Part shown: one piece after another, positions 11,413-21,179 of the stretch
Layout of the letters: each line of letters starts with the position of its first letter
Position numbering within the stretch: the first letter of the stretch is position 1
NCBI GenBank assembly: GCA_033557465.1
Contig: CM066033.1
Location: forward strand, 385,771,289-385,835,288
Length of the DNA: 64,000 nucleotides
From: Ichthyophis bannanicus
Lineage: Eukaryota > Chordata > Amphibia > Gymnophiona > Ichthyophiidae
Direction of reading: 5' to 3'
Notes under the pieces: model-generated
Databases searched by the model: none
The model's input: the letters and a program-made list of their open reading frames with translations, nothing else
Told to the model about the DNA's origin: nothing
Program-made: the position numbers and the translations under genes

Positions 11413-12962
11413 CGTGGACTCTGTCTAGAAATCTGTAGCAGTGTGGCTTGTTCTCCTTCCCATCTGGAGGTGTATTGCTCTTTTGGAGCATTTGCAGTAC
11501 TGACTTTTGATGCTGTTTAAGTTCTGAGTGCAACAGCTGGTATGGTAAATTCTTGAGTATTTTTTGCAGGATTTTGTGTTCATAAAGTGCCTGGCAGTGG
11601 GATGATTTGGTGTGGCTGATACAGGGGCGATGCCAGACTTATATAATGAAACACCCTAGTTCTGCTCCACACCCATTGTAGAACTGGATGCCGAAGGGTT
11701 ATTTTCAGATTCTTTCCTCTGCTGTATTAGACTCCCACATAAACAAACTGGTTGAATGCTGTTATGAAATAATTTGAACGGGTACTTTGAAATACTGGGT
11801 CAATATTCCAAAGCACTTATCTGAATAACGGCAACAGGTACTGGATAAGTGCCCTAGCCGACCCTTTCTGTGGATTTTCAGTGGCACTATCTGGGTGGTG
11901 CTTCTAAAATTCATCACAGACCACCCTGGCACTCTCCAGATAATGTCGGGGGGAGCGTGGGCATTCCAACCTAGCTCTGGATATTCAGTCTACTATCCAG
12001 AGAAATTGAGATGACGTGAAGGGCTGTCCTAAATTCATCAGGACAATAATCTGGATAGTGAGCTGAATATCGCCACTCTGGATAGCTACACCGCTGACTG
12101 CTCTGTACTTATGTTCGGCATCGGGGCCAGTGCTACCATTCAGCAAAGTAGGCAGTTGCCTAGAAAGTCACGGTGTAAGGGCAGCCCATTGCTGCTGCAG
12201 ACGCCCTTCTCTGCAGCCATTGACTTTAAACAGCAGTGCAGCATTTACCCAAACCTCTGGCGCTGTTCCTGTTTCTGCCCCCTCTGATGCAGACTTCCTA
12301 TTTACATGGGGATGGAAGCTTCAAGGAAACTGAAATGGAATATGAGAAAACACATTTCAACGAAGGGGGATGTAGACAACTAGAACAGACTTCTAGTGGA
12401 GAATAAGTAGCCAAAACACAGATAGATACATAGAATTCAAGCATGGGTGGGAGAAACATATAGGGACCATAGCAGTAGCAAAACAGAAAAGACCACAGTA
12501 AAAATAAGACCTGAGCCAGCCCAGTAGGCAGGTACAAATGGGTGGGCTGGTGGACCAAGCGCCCCTTTTCTGCCAACATCTCTGTTTTTATGCTGCACTT
12601 TTTCTTACACAAATTACTTATTTTTCTTGGCTTTTTGGGGTGTGACAATGAATTAATTGTGCAATCATGTTTGCACGCTAATAAAACTGGTTTGTTTTTC
12701 ATAGACTCTGGACGTGTTGTCAAATAAGCTTACTATAATTACCGGGTAATTGAATGCCTTCTAATTGCCGAGGAAAACTGGTTTGCCAAAACAGCTGTGT
12801 TTTAATGCACTAGTGACAAATTTTTAAAAAAGAGGGAAAAAGCAGAAGAAGCTAAAAATATTAATGTCCAAGGGCTCAGTTTAGATGCAGAGGTGCTCTA
12901 TGAAATCTTCACAGAGTTCTTGAGAAAGCTTTCTGGTGGCCTTCCATCATGATATTCTGACT
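11413..12962. other. No recognised gene; probable old MITE debris
   Basis: Segments such as GGTCAATATTCCAAAGCACT near 11800 and GAGCTGAATATCGCCACTCT near 12060 look like ends of old terminal-repeat elements, but I could not pair them safely. The frames in this stretch carry no known domain. Confidence 0.35.
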
Positions 12963-13460
12963 CCTCTCACAAACACAGAAACATAGCAAAATAATGGCAG
13001 ATATGGCCCATCTACTTTCCCTTCCATACCAAGTACTAAGCTTTGCAGTCTCCCTCTTTTCTCTTAGAGATCCTCTGGGTTTGTCCCATGCCTTCTTGAA
13101 TTCAGATACATTCTTTGTCTCTACCACCTCCACTGGGAGACTATCCCACGCATCTACCACTCTTTCCATAAAGAAATATTTCCGCATATTACTCCTGAGT
13201 CTATTCCCTTTCACCTTCATCCTTTGTCCCCTCATTGCAGAGCTTGCTTTTATCTGTAAGAGACGACTCCCCTCCTGTGCATTTATGCCACAGTGGTATT
13301 TAAACATCTCTATTATATCTCCCCTCTTCCGCCTTTCTTCCAAAATATATATATTGAGATCTTTCTGTTCCCGTATGCCTTATGATGAAGATCCTGACCA
13401 TTTTAGTAGTCACCCTCTGGACCGACTCTATCCTGTTTATATCCATATGTCAGATGATTA
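12963..13460 (-). mobile_element. CR1-like LINE, family B, 3' fragment
   Basis: The minus strand translates as the C-terminal end of the same ORF2 that is nearly complete at 32206-35188. It includes RGDIIEMFKYHCGINAQ, MRKYFFMERVVDAWDSLP and VSEFKKAWDK. It then reaches a 3' tail with GGCCATATCTGCCATTATTT on that strand. Everything upstream is lost. Confidence 0.85.
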
Positions 13461-13592
13461 AGTCATATCGACAAGTAGCTTCCCCCCTCCCCCCGCATAT
13501 TCAATAAGAAATGTTTGTTTTACACACTAAACAGGAGAACACTCAAAACACCTTAATAGATTTTAGCCTTCATCAATGATTTATTTCTTTAC
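13461..13592. other. Flank of DIRS-1
   Basis: This short unique-looking stretch lies between a CR1 fragment and the DIRS-1 left end. Nothing recognisable is present. Confidence 0.4.
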
Positions 13593-13754
13593 TTCTCCAG
13601 GACCAAGCAGGAAGTCAGTCCTCACTTATGGGTGACGTCGGCGCCGACGGAGCCCCCGCGGAGCAATTTTCCCCAGCTTTCAAAGAAAGCCCTTGGGAAT
13701 TGCAGCGCGCATGCGCGGTCCTCTTCCCGCCCAAGGGTGCCATCTTAGCCAGTC
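13593..13754 (+). repeat. DIRS-1 left inverted terminal repeat
   Basis: It starts TTCTCCAGGACCAAGCAGGA and its inner part contains GTCGGCGCCGACGGAGCC. It is complementary to 19176-19337. Its outer 40 bases are copied exactly, in reverse complement, at 18989-19028. It probably also contains the promoter, but I cannot point to a TATA box. Confidence 0.93.
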
Positions 13755-13994
13755 TTCTTTTTTCCGCGGAGCCCTACAGACGTCCCCGTCTTGTCCCCGC
13801 GAAAAAGTCGATATTTCTTCATTATTTTATTCTTTTTCCTTCGGTTCGACGCCGGTCTTTTTCCCGCCCGGACTCGCGACGCCGGTCACGAGTCCTCTTC
13901 CTTTTTTTCGGTTTTTCTGACTTAGTCAGCTTTCGTTTTCGATTTTTCCCTGGCAGCCCGGTCCTTTGACCTCGCAGGGGCCCTTTTTCCCCCG

Positions 13995-15902
13995 ATGGCT
14001 GCCAGTGGTTTTAAGCGGTGTGGTCAGTGTGACCGAAATATGTCACTAACTGACACACACGACTTTTGCCTCCGCTGCCTGGGCCCAGATCATGAGGAAC
14101 TGATCTGTGGGCCCTGCGGCAAAATGTCCTCCAAAGCGTTGAGAAGTCGGCGGCATCAGCGTGATAGGATCTTCGCTGACCCCAGCCGTACCCGGACCTC
14201 GTCGGAGGCCTCCGCGTCCAAAGGCTCCAGCTCGGACCGTCGCCGGAGCTCCTCCGACCGGGGTTCTCCCTCCGGGGACCATCGTCGGAAGGTGAAACCC
14301 GCGAGGGCGGCGTCGGTGGACGCTCCTGGTTCCGCGAGGGCCAGGTCGCATAGCCCCGACAGCCGCCCCGGGTCCTTGGAGAAGGAGCACCTCACGAAGC
14401 GACCTCGCCTGGAGTCGGAGATGCCTGCTCGGGTAAGTCCTGTGGTCCTTCTGGACTCGCCTCCGCGACAGCCGCCGTCGGGGCCCGAGTCGGGGGCTGC
14501 TGGGTCACCTGAGCTCGGACTCAGGTTGACGGCCTTGGAGAGCAGACTGTCTGCCTTCATGGACCAGCAGCGGGCACTGCTCGCTGGCCTCGCTGGCGCC
14601 GCTGCCCCGACCGCCGGGACGTCGACGTCCAAGTCGACCCCGGAGACCGAGCCGATCCTCGAGTCGATGCGAACTCGAGTCGATCCTCGGTCGAGGTCAC
14701 CCTCGGCCTCCCGTTCGGGACCGAGGTCGCCGACGCCGACTCCCTCGGCGTCGGGGCGGCAGGCGCCGCGCCCTGCCCGGGCTGACCCCACCGAGTCCTC
14801 GTCGGAGTCGGTCTGGGAGTCTGAAGAGGAAGAGTCGCCTGATTCTTTCCGGACTCGGTGTGTCCCCTCGGACTCACCGGAGTCCGAGCCTCGGAAGCAG
14901 TCCCCCCCGGAGGATGCCCGGTTCTCGGACTTCGTCAGGGATATGGCCAAGGCTTTGGCCTTCCCTGCAGACCCCGAGGAGGAGCCTCGAGCCGAAGAGC
15001 TCGACGCCCTCCAGTATGACTCTCCCGCAAGGGAACACTTTACTGTACCGGTTCCTCCTATGCTGGAACGACTACTCTTCCGCATGTGGGAGAGTCCGGC
15101 CTCCTCGCCGGTCCTGAGCAAGCGGGTCGATTCTATCTATCGAGTCCGCAAGAGCCCTGGCTTTCAAAAGGCACAGCTACCACACCATTCCATGGTAGTG
15201 GAATCGGCCATGCATCGTCTTAAGAGCCAGAAGATGCACTCCTCGGTGCCTCCTGGCAGGGAGGCCCGTAACCTGGATGGCCTTGGTAAGAAGTGTTTCC
15301 AGGGCTCTATGCTCGCATGTCGTGTCCAGACCTACCAGCTATACATGGGCATGTATCTCCGAGATCTGGCTAAAGAGCTAGCCGGCTTCTCCGCTGGTTT
15401 GTCCGAGGAACCCTTGCGGAGGTTCCTGGCCTTGTCCACTGGCATTCGGGAATGCTCAAAGTTCATGTCCCGAGCAGCCTATGATGGCTTTGAAGCATCG
15501 GCTCGAGTGGCCGCAGCCGGCATCGGTGCCCGCCGACAGGCTTGGCTTCAGTCGTCAGACCTTGAGCCCTGGGTGCAGGACAAGTTGGTCGATGTCCCCT
15601 GCCGAGGCGAAAACCTCTTTGGCAAGCCCATGGCTGAAAAGGCTGCACAAATTGAGACTGAGACTCTCACCAGGACCAGGCTTTCTAGGAAGACCTCTGC
15701 CCCTTCCCAGAAAAAGAAGGGCTCGGGAAAAAAGTCCTTTTACCCGAGGAAGGCGGCTGCCTACAAACAATACCCCCATTATCAGGCCCCTGCAGCTCCC
15801 CAACAGGGCCAGCAGGCCAAGGGACGGGGTAACGGGTCCCGTAGGCAGCAAGCCCCCAAGCCTGCACCACCAGCCCCTGCTCAGCAGGGTGGGGGTTTTT
15901 GA
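13995..15902 (+). CDS. DIRS-1 ORF1, Gag-like protein
   Basis: The 635-residue frame is uninterrupted and lies where DIRS elements carry their gag-like gene. The N-terminus has a cysteine/histidine cluster (residues about 9-42, CGQC, HDFCLRCLGPDH, CGPC) that resembles a zinc-binding module and is shared with the DIRS-2 protein. A long Ser/Arg/Pro-rich, charged and probably disordered part follows to about residue 330. The conserved core follows (PHHSMVVESAMHRLKS, LYMGMYLRDLAKEL, RAAYDGFEASARV, DKLVDVPCRGENLFG). The C-terminus is rich in K, Q, P and G, as expected of a nucleic-acid-binding tail. The start at 13995 is the first Met before the cysteine cluster. It presumably packages the RNA. Confidence 0.9.
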   Translation: MAASGFKRCGQCDRNMSLTDTHDFCLRCLGPDHEELICGPCGKMSSKALRSRRHQRDRIFADPSRTRTSSEASASKGSSSDRRRSSSDRGSPSGDHRRKVKPARAASVDAPGSARARSHSPDSRPGSLEKEHLTKRPRLESEMPARVSPVVLLDSPPRQPPSGPESGAAGSPELGLRLTALESRLSAFMDQQRALLAGLAGAAAPTAGTSTSKSTPETEPILESMRTRVDPRSRSPSASRSGPRSPTPTPSASGRQAPRPARADPTESSSESVWESEEEESPDSFRTRCVPSDSPESEPRKQSPPEDARFSDFVRDMAKALAFPADPEEEPRAEELDALQYDSPAREHFTVPVPPMLERLLFRMWESPASSPVLSKRVDSIYRVRKSPGFQKAQLPHHSMVVESAMHRLKSQKMHSSVPPGREARNLDGLGKKCFQGSMLACRVQTYQLYMGMYLRDLAKELAGFSAGLSEEPLRRFLALSTGIRECSKFMSRAAYDGFEASARVAAAGIGARRQAWLQSSDLEPWVQDKLVDVPCRGENLFGKPMAEKAAQIETETLTRTRLSRKTSAPSQKKKGSGKKSFYPRKAAAYKQYPHYQAPAAPQQGQQAKGRGNGSRRQQAPKPAPPAPAQQGGGF

Positions 15903-17815
15903 CTCGCTAAGCATAGCCTTTCCCCCCCTGCTGATTCCTCACAGCACCGGAGGCCGGCTGGTTCACTTCGCCCACAGGTGGTCCAGCATCACCACAGATG
16001 CCTGGGTGCTCCAAGTCGTGCGAGAAGGCTATCTTCTCCACTTCCACCAGGTCCCTCCCTCCTATTTTCCGGGAGAACCTCCACGACCCCCTCTGCACAG
16101 GGAATTACTCCTTCAGGAGTTAGCAGGTCTTCTGCAGGAACAGGCGGTGGAACCGGTGCCACACCACCTGAGAGGTCAAGGCTTTTATTCCAGGTATTTT
16201 CTGATACCAAAGAGAACAGGAGGCCTCAGACCCATCCTGGACTTGCGCAACCTCAACAAGTTCCTTGTGCGGGAGAAGTTCAAAATGCTTACCCTTGGAA
16301 TCCTTCTGCCCTACCTCCAGCAGGGAGATTGGCTATGCTCCTTGGATCTAAAGGATGCCTACACGCACATCCTCATCCACCCAAGCCACCGCCAATACCT
16401 AAGGTTTGTGGTGGCAGGAAATCATTACCAGTACAGAGTACTGCCCTTTGGCCTGTCCTCCGCACCGCGAGTCTTCACAAAATGTCTCGCGGTGGTGGCG
16501 GCCCATCTCCGGCTTCACGGCCTCTATGTCTTTCCGTACCTCGACGACTGGCTCATCAGAGCAGCGTCCGCTCCGGAGGTCACCAGCGCCACACGCCGCA
16601 CGGTGACTCTTCTGCAGTACTTGGGCTTTGTTATAAATTTCGCAAAGTCCACTTTGCTCCCCTCACAGGATCTCGAGTTCATCGGCGCAAGGCTACACAC
16701 GCCTCAGGCACGAGCGTACCTACCGCTCGACAGGGCTCAACGGCTCATGGACCTAGCCGACCGCTTTCGCAGCCAGCCCCTGGTCTCCGCCAGGCGCTTC
16801 CTGAGACTGCTCGGCCATATGGCTTCCACCGTCCATGTGACCCCCAATGCCCGCCTGAATATGCGGCCTGCTCAATGGTGTCTCCGCCAGCAGTGGCGAC
16901 AAGCCACAGGCGGCCTAGCAGACCTAGTGCGCGTCTCCGAGCCGCTGATCTCGTCTCTCTCCGGTGGTGGCTTCAGCAGCCGAACCTGATATTCGGAATG
17001 CCTTTCCAGTCACCTCAGCCGACCCGGGTGCTGACCACGGATGCATCCCTCCTGGGCTGGGGAGCACATTGCCAAGGGGCACGTACTCAGGGCCTCTGGA
17101 CCACGTGGGAGTCTGCTCAGCAGATCAACTTCCTGGAGCTCAGGGCGATCCGCCTGGCTCTCAAGGCCTTCTCCCACCTGACTTCCCACCAGTCCGTCCT
17201 TGTCCAGACGGACAATCAAGTTGCCATGTTCTACGTGAACAAGCAGGGGGGACGGGCTCCTTCCTCCTCTGCCGGGAGGCACAGAAGCTCTGCTCTTGGG
17301 CCGTCAGTCACGGCATTCTCCTCAAGGCAGTTTATCTCCCGGGCCAAGAGAATTGCCTGGCAGACAAACTCAGCAGGATCCTCCAGCCGCACGAGTGGCG
17401 TCTGGATCCCTTGGTAGTTCAGAAGCTCTTCCTAAAGTGGGGCCTCCCCATGGTGGATCTCTTTGCCAGTCCTCACAACCGGCAGCTTCCTCGCTTCTGC
17501 TCTCGTCAGCCACACCCCCTTCGGGTTGCGGCGGACGCTTTTCTAATTTCATGGTCGGGGAGCCTTCTGTACGCTTTCCCTCCCATCCCGCTAGTCTCTC
17601 GGACTCTTTTCAAGGTTCTCCGAGACAAAGCCTTCATGATCCTGGTGGCCCCTCGTTGGCCCAGACAGCCGTGGTTTCCGCTCCTGCTGCAATTAGCGGT
17701 GGAGGATCCATTCCCTCTGGGGGTACAACCGGATCTCCTCACTCAGGATCAGGGGTCTCTACTACACCCCAACCTCAGGTCTCTCAACCTCATGGCCTGG
17801 CTGCTGAGAGGGTAG
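15481..17815 (+). pseudogene. DIRS-1 RT/RNase H, broken by two small indels
   Basis: The RT starts in a frame that overlaps the gag end out of phase and becomes recognisable at about 15910 (HRWSSITTDAWVLQVV). Motifs in order: FYSRYFLIPKRTGG, LRNLNKFLVREKFKM, SLDLKDAYTHILIHP, LPFGLSSAPRVFTKC and the catalytic YLDDWLI at about 16540. Near 16955-16962 a CT-repeat (TCTCTCTC) carries two extra bases compared with the reading needed for the following conserved sequence, and the frame stops at 16989. RNase H (TTDASLLGWGAH, INFLELRAIRLAL, VLVQTDNQVAMFYVNKQGG) continues in the next frame. At the G-run near 17246-17252 one base is missing, and the rest (VYLPGQENCLADKLSR, DLFASPHNRQ, ILVAPRWPRQPW) is in the third frame to 17815. 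The C-terminal part overlaps the recombinase frame. Confidence 0.9.
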
Positions 17816-18852
17816 TCCTTGCTCCCCTTCTCCTGCCGGCAGAGGTGGAGGAGGTCGTCTTGGCTTCGCGACGGCCTTCTACCCGCAAATGCTACGCCCT
17901 TAAATGGCGTCGCTTTGCCGTCTGGTGTACCCAACAGTCTCAGGATCCCTTCTCCTGCCCGGTGTCGGTGATCTTGCAGTACTTGCTACACCTCTCTAAT
18001 CTGGGACTTAAGTCCAACTCCGTCAAAGTTCACCTCAGTGCTCTTTCGGCACATCATGTGCCGGTGGACGGTAGACCTCTCTCCAGCGACCCTCTCGTAG
18101 CGAGGTTTCTCCGAGGTCTCCTTCTACTTAAACCACCTCTGCGCCCGCCAGTGCCTGACTGGGACCTGAATGTGGTTTTGCAGTGGATCACCTGTCCGCC
18201 TTTTGAACCTATGGCTACCTGTTCTCTCCGTTTTCTGTCTTGGAAAACACTGTTCTTGATAGCCCTCACTTCCGCTAGACGTGTAAGTGAATTGCAGGCC
18301 CTCGTGTCTGATCCCCCTTACACTCGGTTCTACAAAAATAGGGTAGTCCTACGGACTCACCCAAAATTTCTTCCAAAAGTGGTCTCCCCTTTTCACATCA
18401 ATCAGGAGGTGGTACTTCCAACCTTCTTTCCCAGACCACACTCCAGCCGAGCTGAAACGGTCCTCCATACCCTGGACTGTAGAAGGGCTTTGAACTTCTA
18501 CCTTGACCGTACGCGTGAGCACCGTAAAGCTGCTCAGCTTTTTGTGTCTTTTGACCCCAATAAATTGGGGCTCCCGGTCTCCAAGCGTACACTGTCCACC
18601 TGGGTTGCGGACTGTATCACTTGGGCTTATGGGGCAGCCGGACTCTCCTTGGAAGGTCGAGTCACGGCTCATTGCGTTCGGGCAAAGGCCACGTCAGTGG
18701 CTTACCTCCGCTCTGTTCCGCTGGCAGACATCTGCCGGGCCGCTACTTGGTCTTCGAGCCAGACTTTTGCGGTCCATTACTGTCTCGAGAGGGAGTCCCG
18801 CAGGGACAGTGCTTTCGGACAGGCAGTCCTCCGTAATCTCTTTGAGGTCTGA
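17296..18852 (+). CDS. DIRS-1 tyrosine recombinase
   Basis: The 518-residue frame encodes the integrase that inserts the circular DNA copy by site-specific recombination. The first roughly 170 residues overlap the RNase H end in another frame and are low in conserved content, so the true start may be nearer 17800. The N-terminal core-binding domain runs over KCYALKWRRFAVWC to HLSNLGLKSNSVKVHL. The catalytic domain has Arg I in LTSARRVSEL, the H-x-x-R box as HCVRAKATS, and the likely nucleophile Tyr in FAVHYCLE near the end. It ends GQAVLRNLFEV, as does the DIRS-2 copy (GQAVLQNLFQT). No stop or frameshift is seen; by sequence it could be active. Confidence 0.93.
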   Translation: MGRQSRHSPQGSLSPGPRELPGRQTQQDPPAARVASGSLGSSEALPKVGPPHGGSLCQSSQPAASSLLLSSATPPSGCGGRFSNFMVGEPSVRFPSHPASLSDSFQGSPRQSLHDPGGPSLAQTAVVSAPAAISGGGSIPSGGTTGSPHSGSGVSTTPQPQVSQPHGLAAERVVLAPLLLPAEVEEVVLASRRPSTRKCYALKWRRFAVWCTQQSQDPFSCPVSVILQYLLHLSNLGLKSNSVKVHLSALSAHHVPVDGRPLSSDPLVARFLRGLLLLKPPLRPPVPDWDLNVVLQWITCPPFEPMATCSLRFLSWKTLFLIALTSARRVSELQALVSDPPYTRFYKNRVVLRTHPKFLPKVVSPFHINQEVVLPTFFPRPHSSRAETVLHTLDCRRALNFYLDRTREHRKAAQLFVSFDPNKLGLPVSKRTLSTWVADCITWAYGAAGLSLEGRVTAHCVRAKATSVAYLRSVPLADICRAATWSSSQTFAVHYCLERESRRDSAFGQAVLRNLFEV

Positions 18853-18988
18853 GCAACTCCTACCCTCCATCCCGGATGTGGGCTACCGGTGGGTGATAAT
18901 TCAGCGAAGATTCTTTCCTTCTGTGCTGCTGAGCTAGAGGGAGCTCATTTTTGTGCTTAGGGTCTCCGGTAGCCTTGAGCTTGGGAGT

Positions 18989-19087
18989 CCCATAAGTGAG
19001 GACTGACTTCCTGCTTGGTCCTGGAGAAAGCGTAGTTACTCACCTGTAACAGGTGTTCTCCAGGAGCAGCAGGAATCAGTCCTCACT
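18989..19087 (+). repeat. DIRS-1 internal complementary region
   Basis: The left half (18989-19028) is the exact reverse complement of the outer 40 bases of the left terminal repeat. The right half (19027-19087) is the exact reverse complement of the outer 61 bases of the right terminal repeat. The two halves overlap by two bases at 19027-19028. In the established model for DIRS elements this region templates the missing ends and closes the circle. Confidence 0.96.
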
Positions 19088-19175
19088 ACCCTCCCTCCTC
19101 CCCTTGGAGTTGCAATCGTCTGCTTATGTTCTTTTTGCAAATTTTTTTATGCTGTCTTTTTTAGCTATGTCATCT

Positions 19176-19364
19176 GACTGGCTAAGATGGCACCCTTGGG
19201 CGGGAAGAGGACCGCGCATGCGCGCTGCAATTCCCAAGGGCTTTCTTTGAAAGCTGGGGAAAATTGCTCCGCGGGGGCTCCGTCGGCGCCGACATCACCC
19301 ATAAGTGAGGACTGATTCCTGCTGCTCCTGGAGAACACCTGTTACAGGTGAGTAACTACGCTTT
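19176..19364 (+). repeat. DIRS-1 right inverted terminal repeat
   Basis: It is complementary to the left terminal repeat over 19176-19337 and carries an extra tail of about 27 bases. The tail contains the palindrome CACCTGTTACAGGTG. A longer right repeat is typical of DIRS elements. Confidence 0.94.
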
Positions 19365-19433
19365 ATATTTATTACACATCTAGTAACTGAATATTATTCT
19401 AGGTGAATTACAGTATTAATATCTTGTAAGTGA

Positions 19434-20600
19434 TATTGTGGAAGGGCTGTCGGGTAAGGTTTGCCTCTTTGCGGATGGTACCAAAATCTGCAATAGAGTA
19501 GACACCCAGGAAGGAGTAGAGAACATGAGGAAGGATCTAGCTAAACTTGAAGAAGGTCAAGAATTTGGCAGCTGAGATTTAATGCTAAAAAATGCAGGGT
19601 CATGCATTTGGGTTGCAAAAATCAAAGGGAACGGTACAGTGTAGGGGGCGAAGTATTTCTGTCCACGAAAGAAGAGCAGGACCTGGGCGCGATTGTTTCT
19701 GATGATCTTAAAGTGGCTAAACAGGTAGAAAAGTTGATGGCGAAAGCCAGAAGGATGCTTGGGTGCATAGGGAGATGAATGGCCAGCAGAAAAAAGGAGG
19801 TGATAGTGCCTCTGTTGAAGTCTCTGCTATGACCACATTTGAAGGTTATAAACAGGATGGAATCTGTGCAGAGGGTAGCTACTAAAATGGTTAGTGATCT
19901 TTGTTATAAAGCATATGATACCAAAAAACTGCATAAATTCACTTACTAACGATTTAAATATAATCTATAAATAAGTTTATAACATCTAGTCACCGGTCTC
20001 AGATAAACGTTTTCTACTTTGACACTTAAATATGGGTAATGAACATATCCCAACGAGTGTCCATTTACATCAATGACCATGGACTAGTGCGGCTTCAGTT
20101 CTCTTTTTCGTTTTCAATTTTCTATTTTTTCATAAAAAAGAATAAATGCCATTCCAACTTGGATAAGAGACCTTTTAAAAGGTTTTTTTTTTGTTTGATA
20201 AAGCATATGATGACAGTCTTAAAGATCTTAATATATATACGTTAGAGGAAAGGAGGGATACAAGAGATATGATAGAGAAGTTTAAATACCTCCATGGCAT
20301 AAAGGCACACGAGAACCTCTTTTTTTTGAAAGCAAGCTCTGCTATGAGAGGGTATAGGATGAGGGTGAAAGGGGATAGACATAGGAGTAATATGAGGAAA
20401 TATTTCTTTATGGAAGGAATGGTAGATGCGTGGAATAATCTCCCAGTGGAGGTAGAGACTAGGTGAGTATCTGAATTCAAGAAAGCATGGGCCAAACACA
20501 GCATATCTCTAAAGGAAAAAAGGGGACTATTGTAGTTGATATGGAAAGGAAAACTAGATAGGCCATATGGTCTTTTTCTGCCATCATGTTTTGATTTTTG
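19434..20600 (+). mobile_element. CR1-like LINE family B, 3' fragment, split by a small insertion
   Basis: This plus-strand copy starts inside the RT palm and ends in the family B 3' tail (GGCCATATGGTCTTTTTCTG). It matches 34262-35170 throughout. Its catalytic box reads FADGT instead of FADDT (GCGGATGGTACC), and its frame is broken, so it is dead. It is interrupted at 19920-20197. Confidence 0.9.
19920..20197. mobile_element. 278-bp insertion with 14-bp target duplication, unclassified
   Basis: The direct repeat ATAAAGCATATGAT at 19906-19919 and 20198-20211 brackets a 278-bp insert that splits the CR1 fragment exactly where family B reads continuously. A 14-bp duplication fits target-primed insertion by a LINE machinery, that is, a SINE, a LINE scrap or a retrocopy. 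The right end is a T-run (T10, then GTTTG). I see no tRNA box or known tail. Confidence 0.8.
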
Positions 20601-21179
20601 TAGGATATGACTTCGGATTGAATATCGGGGGTTAAAGTTCAGTGGCAATGGCTATGTGCCTTAGGGGCATAGCCATCACAGCTCAATATCAGGCCCTAGA
20701 ATTTTAAACATTTGTTAAACCACAATAATATGGATATCAAATACACAGACTTCAAACTTGTAGACCTCTACACACACTGTTCAGTGCTTCAGGTGTCTAG
20801 CTCTAGCTCTTCAAAAGCTTCTATAAATAACCAGGCCTTGGTCTTGGCCTTAAACCATCCATAATCCATCTCCAACCTCAACCCTAGAGGCAATGAACTC
20901 CACAGCAAAGGGGCCACATAACAGTAGACCTTGCACCCTGTAGATTCAAAGGGGTTGTTTTAGAAGGCTTATTCACTAACATTAGATATAATGGGAGCCA
21001 GCACAGAAACAAAGGGGTCAGTTTCCACCCCATCGTCCTTTTGCTGGATCTCCTCTGTGCTCCTTTCCAACTGGCAGAAGAGTAACTTCGTGCTCGCATC
21101 AATTTCCTACATCAACTGGGGTTAGTCTCACAATTTGAATTTACGGTTTGGTAGGTTCCATAGTATTGTGGGGCACTGC
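20601..21179. other. No gene; small terminal-repeat remnant likely
   Basis: Around 20620-20697 the pair GAATATCGGGGGTTAAAG and CTCAATATCAGGCCC resembles the ends of the MITE at 22033-22522 and may be a remnant of that family. The rest shows nothing I can support. Confidence 0.4.

Larger units (their letters stand above)
13593..19364 (+). mobile_element. DIRS-1: nearly intact DIRS-type retrotransposon
   Basis: This 5.77-kb element has all hallmarks of a DIRS retrotransposon. It has inverted terminal repeats (13593-13754 and 19176-19364) and a gag frame. An overlapping RT/RNase H frame is followed by a tyrosine recombinase frame. An internal complementary region (18989-19087) reproduces both outer ends. 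Within the shared inner part the two terminal repeats differ at about one base in some 120, so the insertion is young. The gag and recombinase frames are open. Only the RT/RNase H frame is broken, by two small indels. DIRS elements integrate by recombination and leave no target duplication, and none is seen. Confidence 0.96.

Noticed and set aside
13628..13969. 113-codon plus-strand frame at the start of DIRS-1
   Set aside because: It lies over the terminal repeat and leader of DIRS-1 and has no similarity to DIRS proteins; a chance frame in GC-rich repeat.
14156..15121. 321-codon minus-strand frame
   Set aside because: It is the antisense shadow of the gag gene, whose biased codon use keeps the other strand open.
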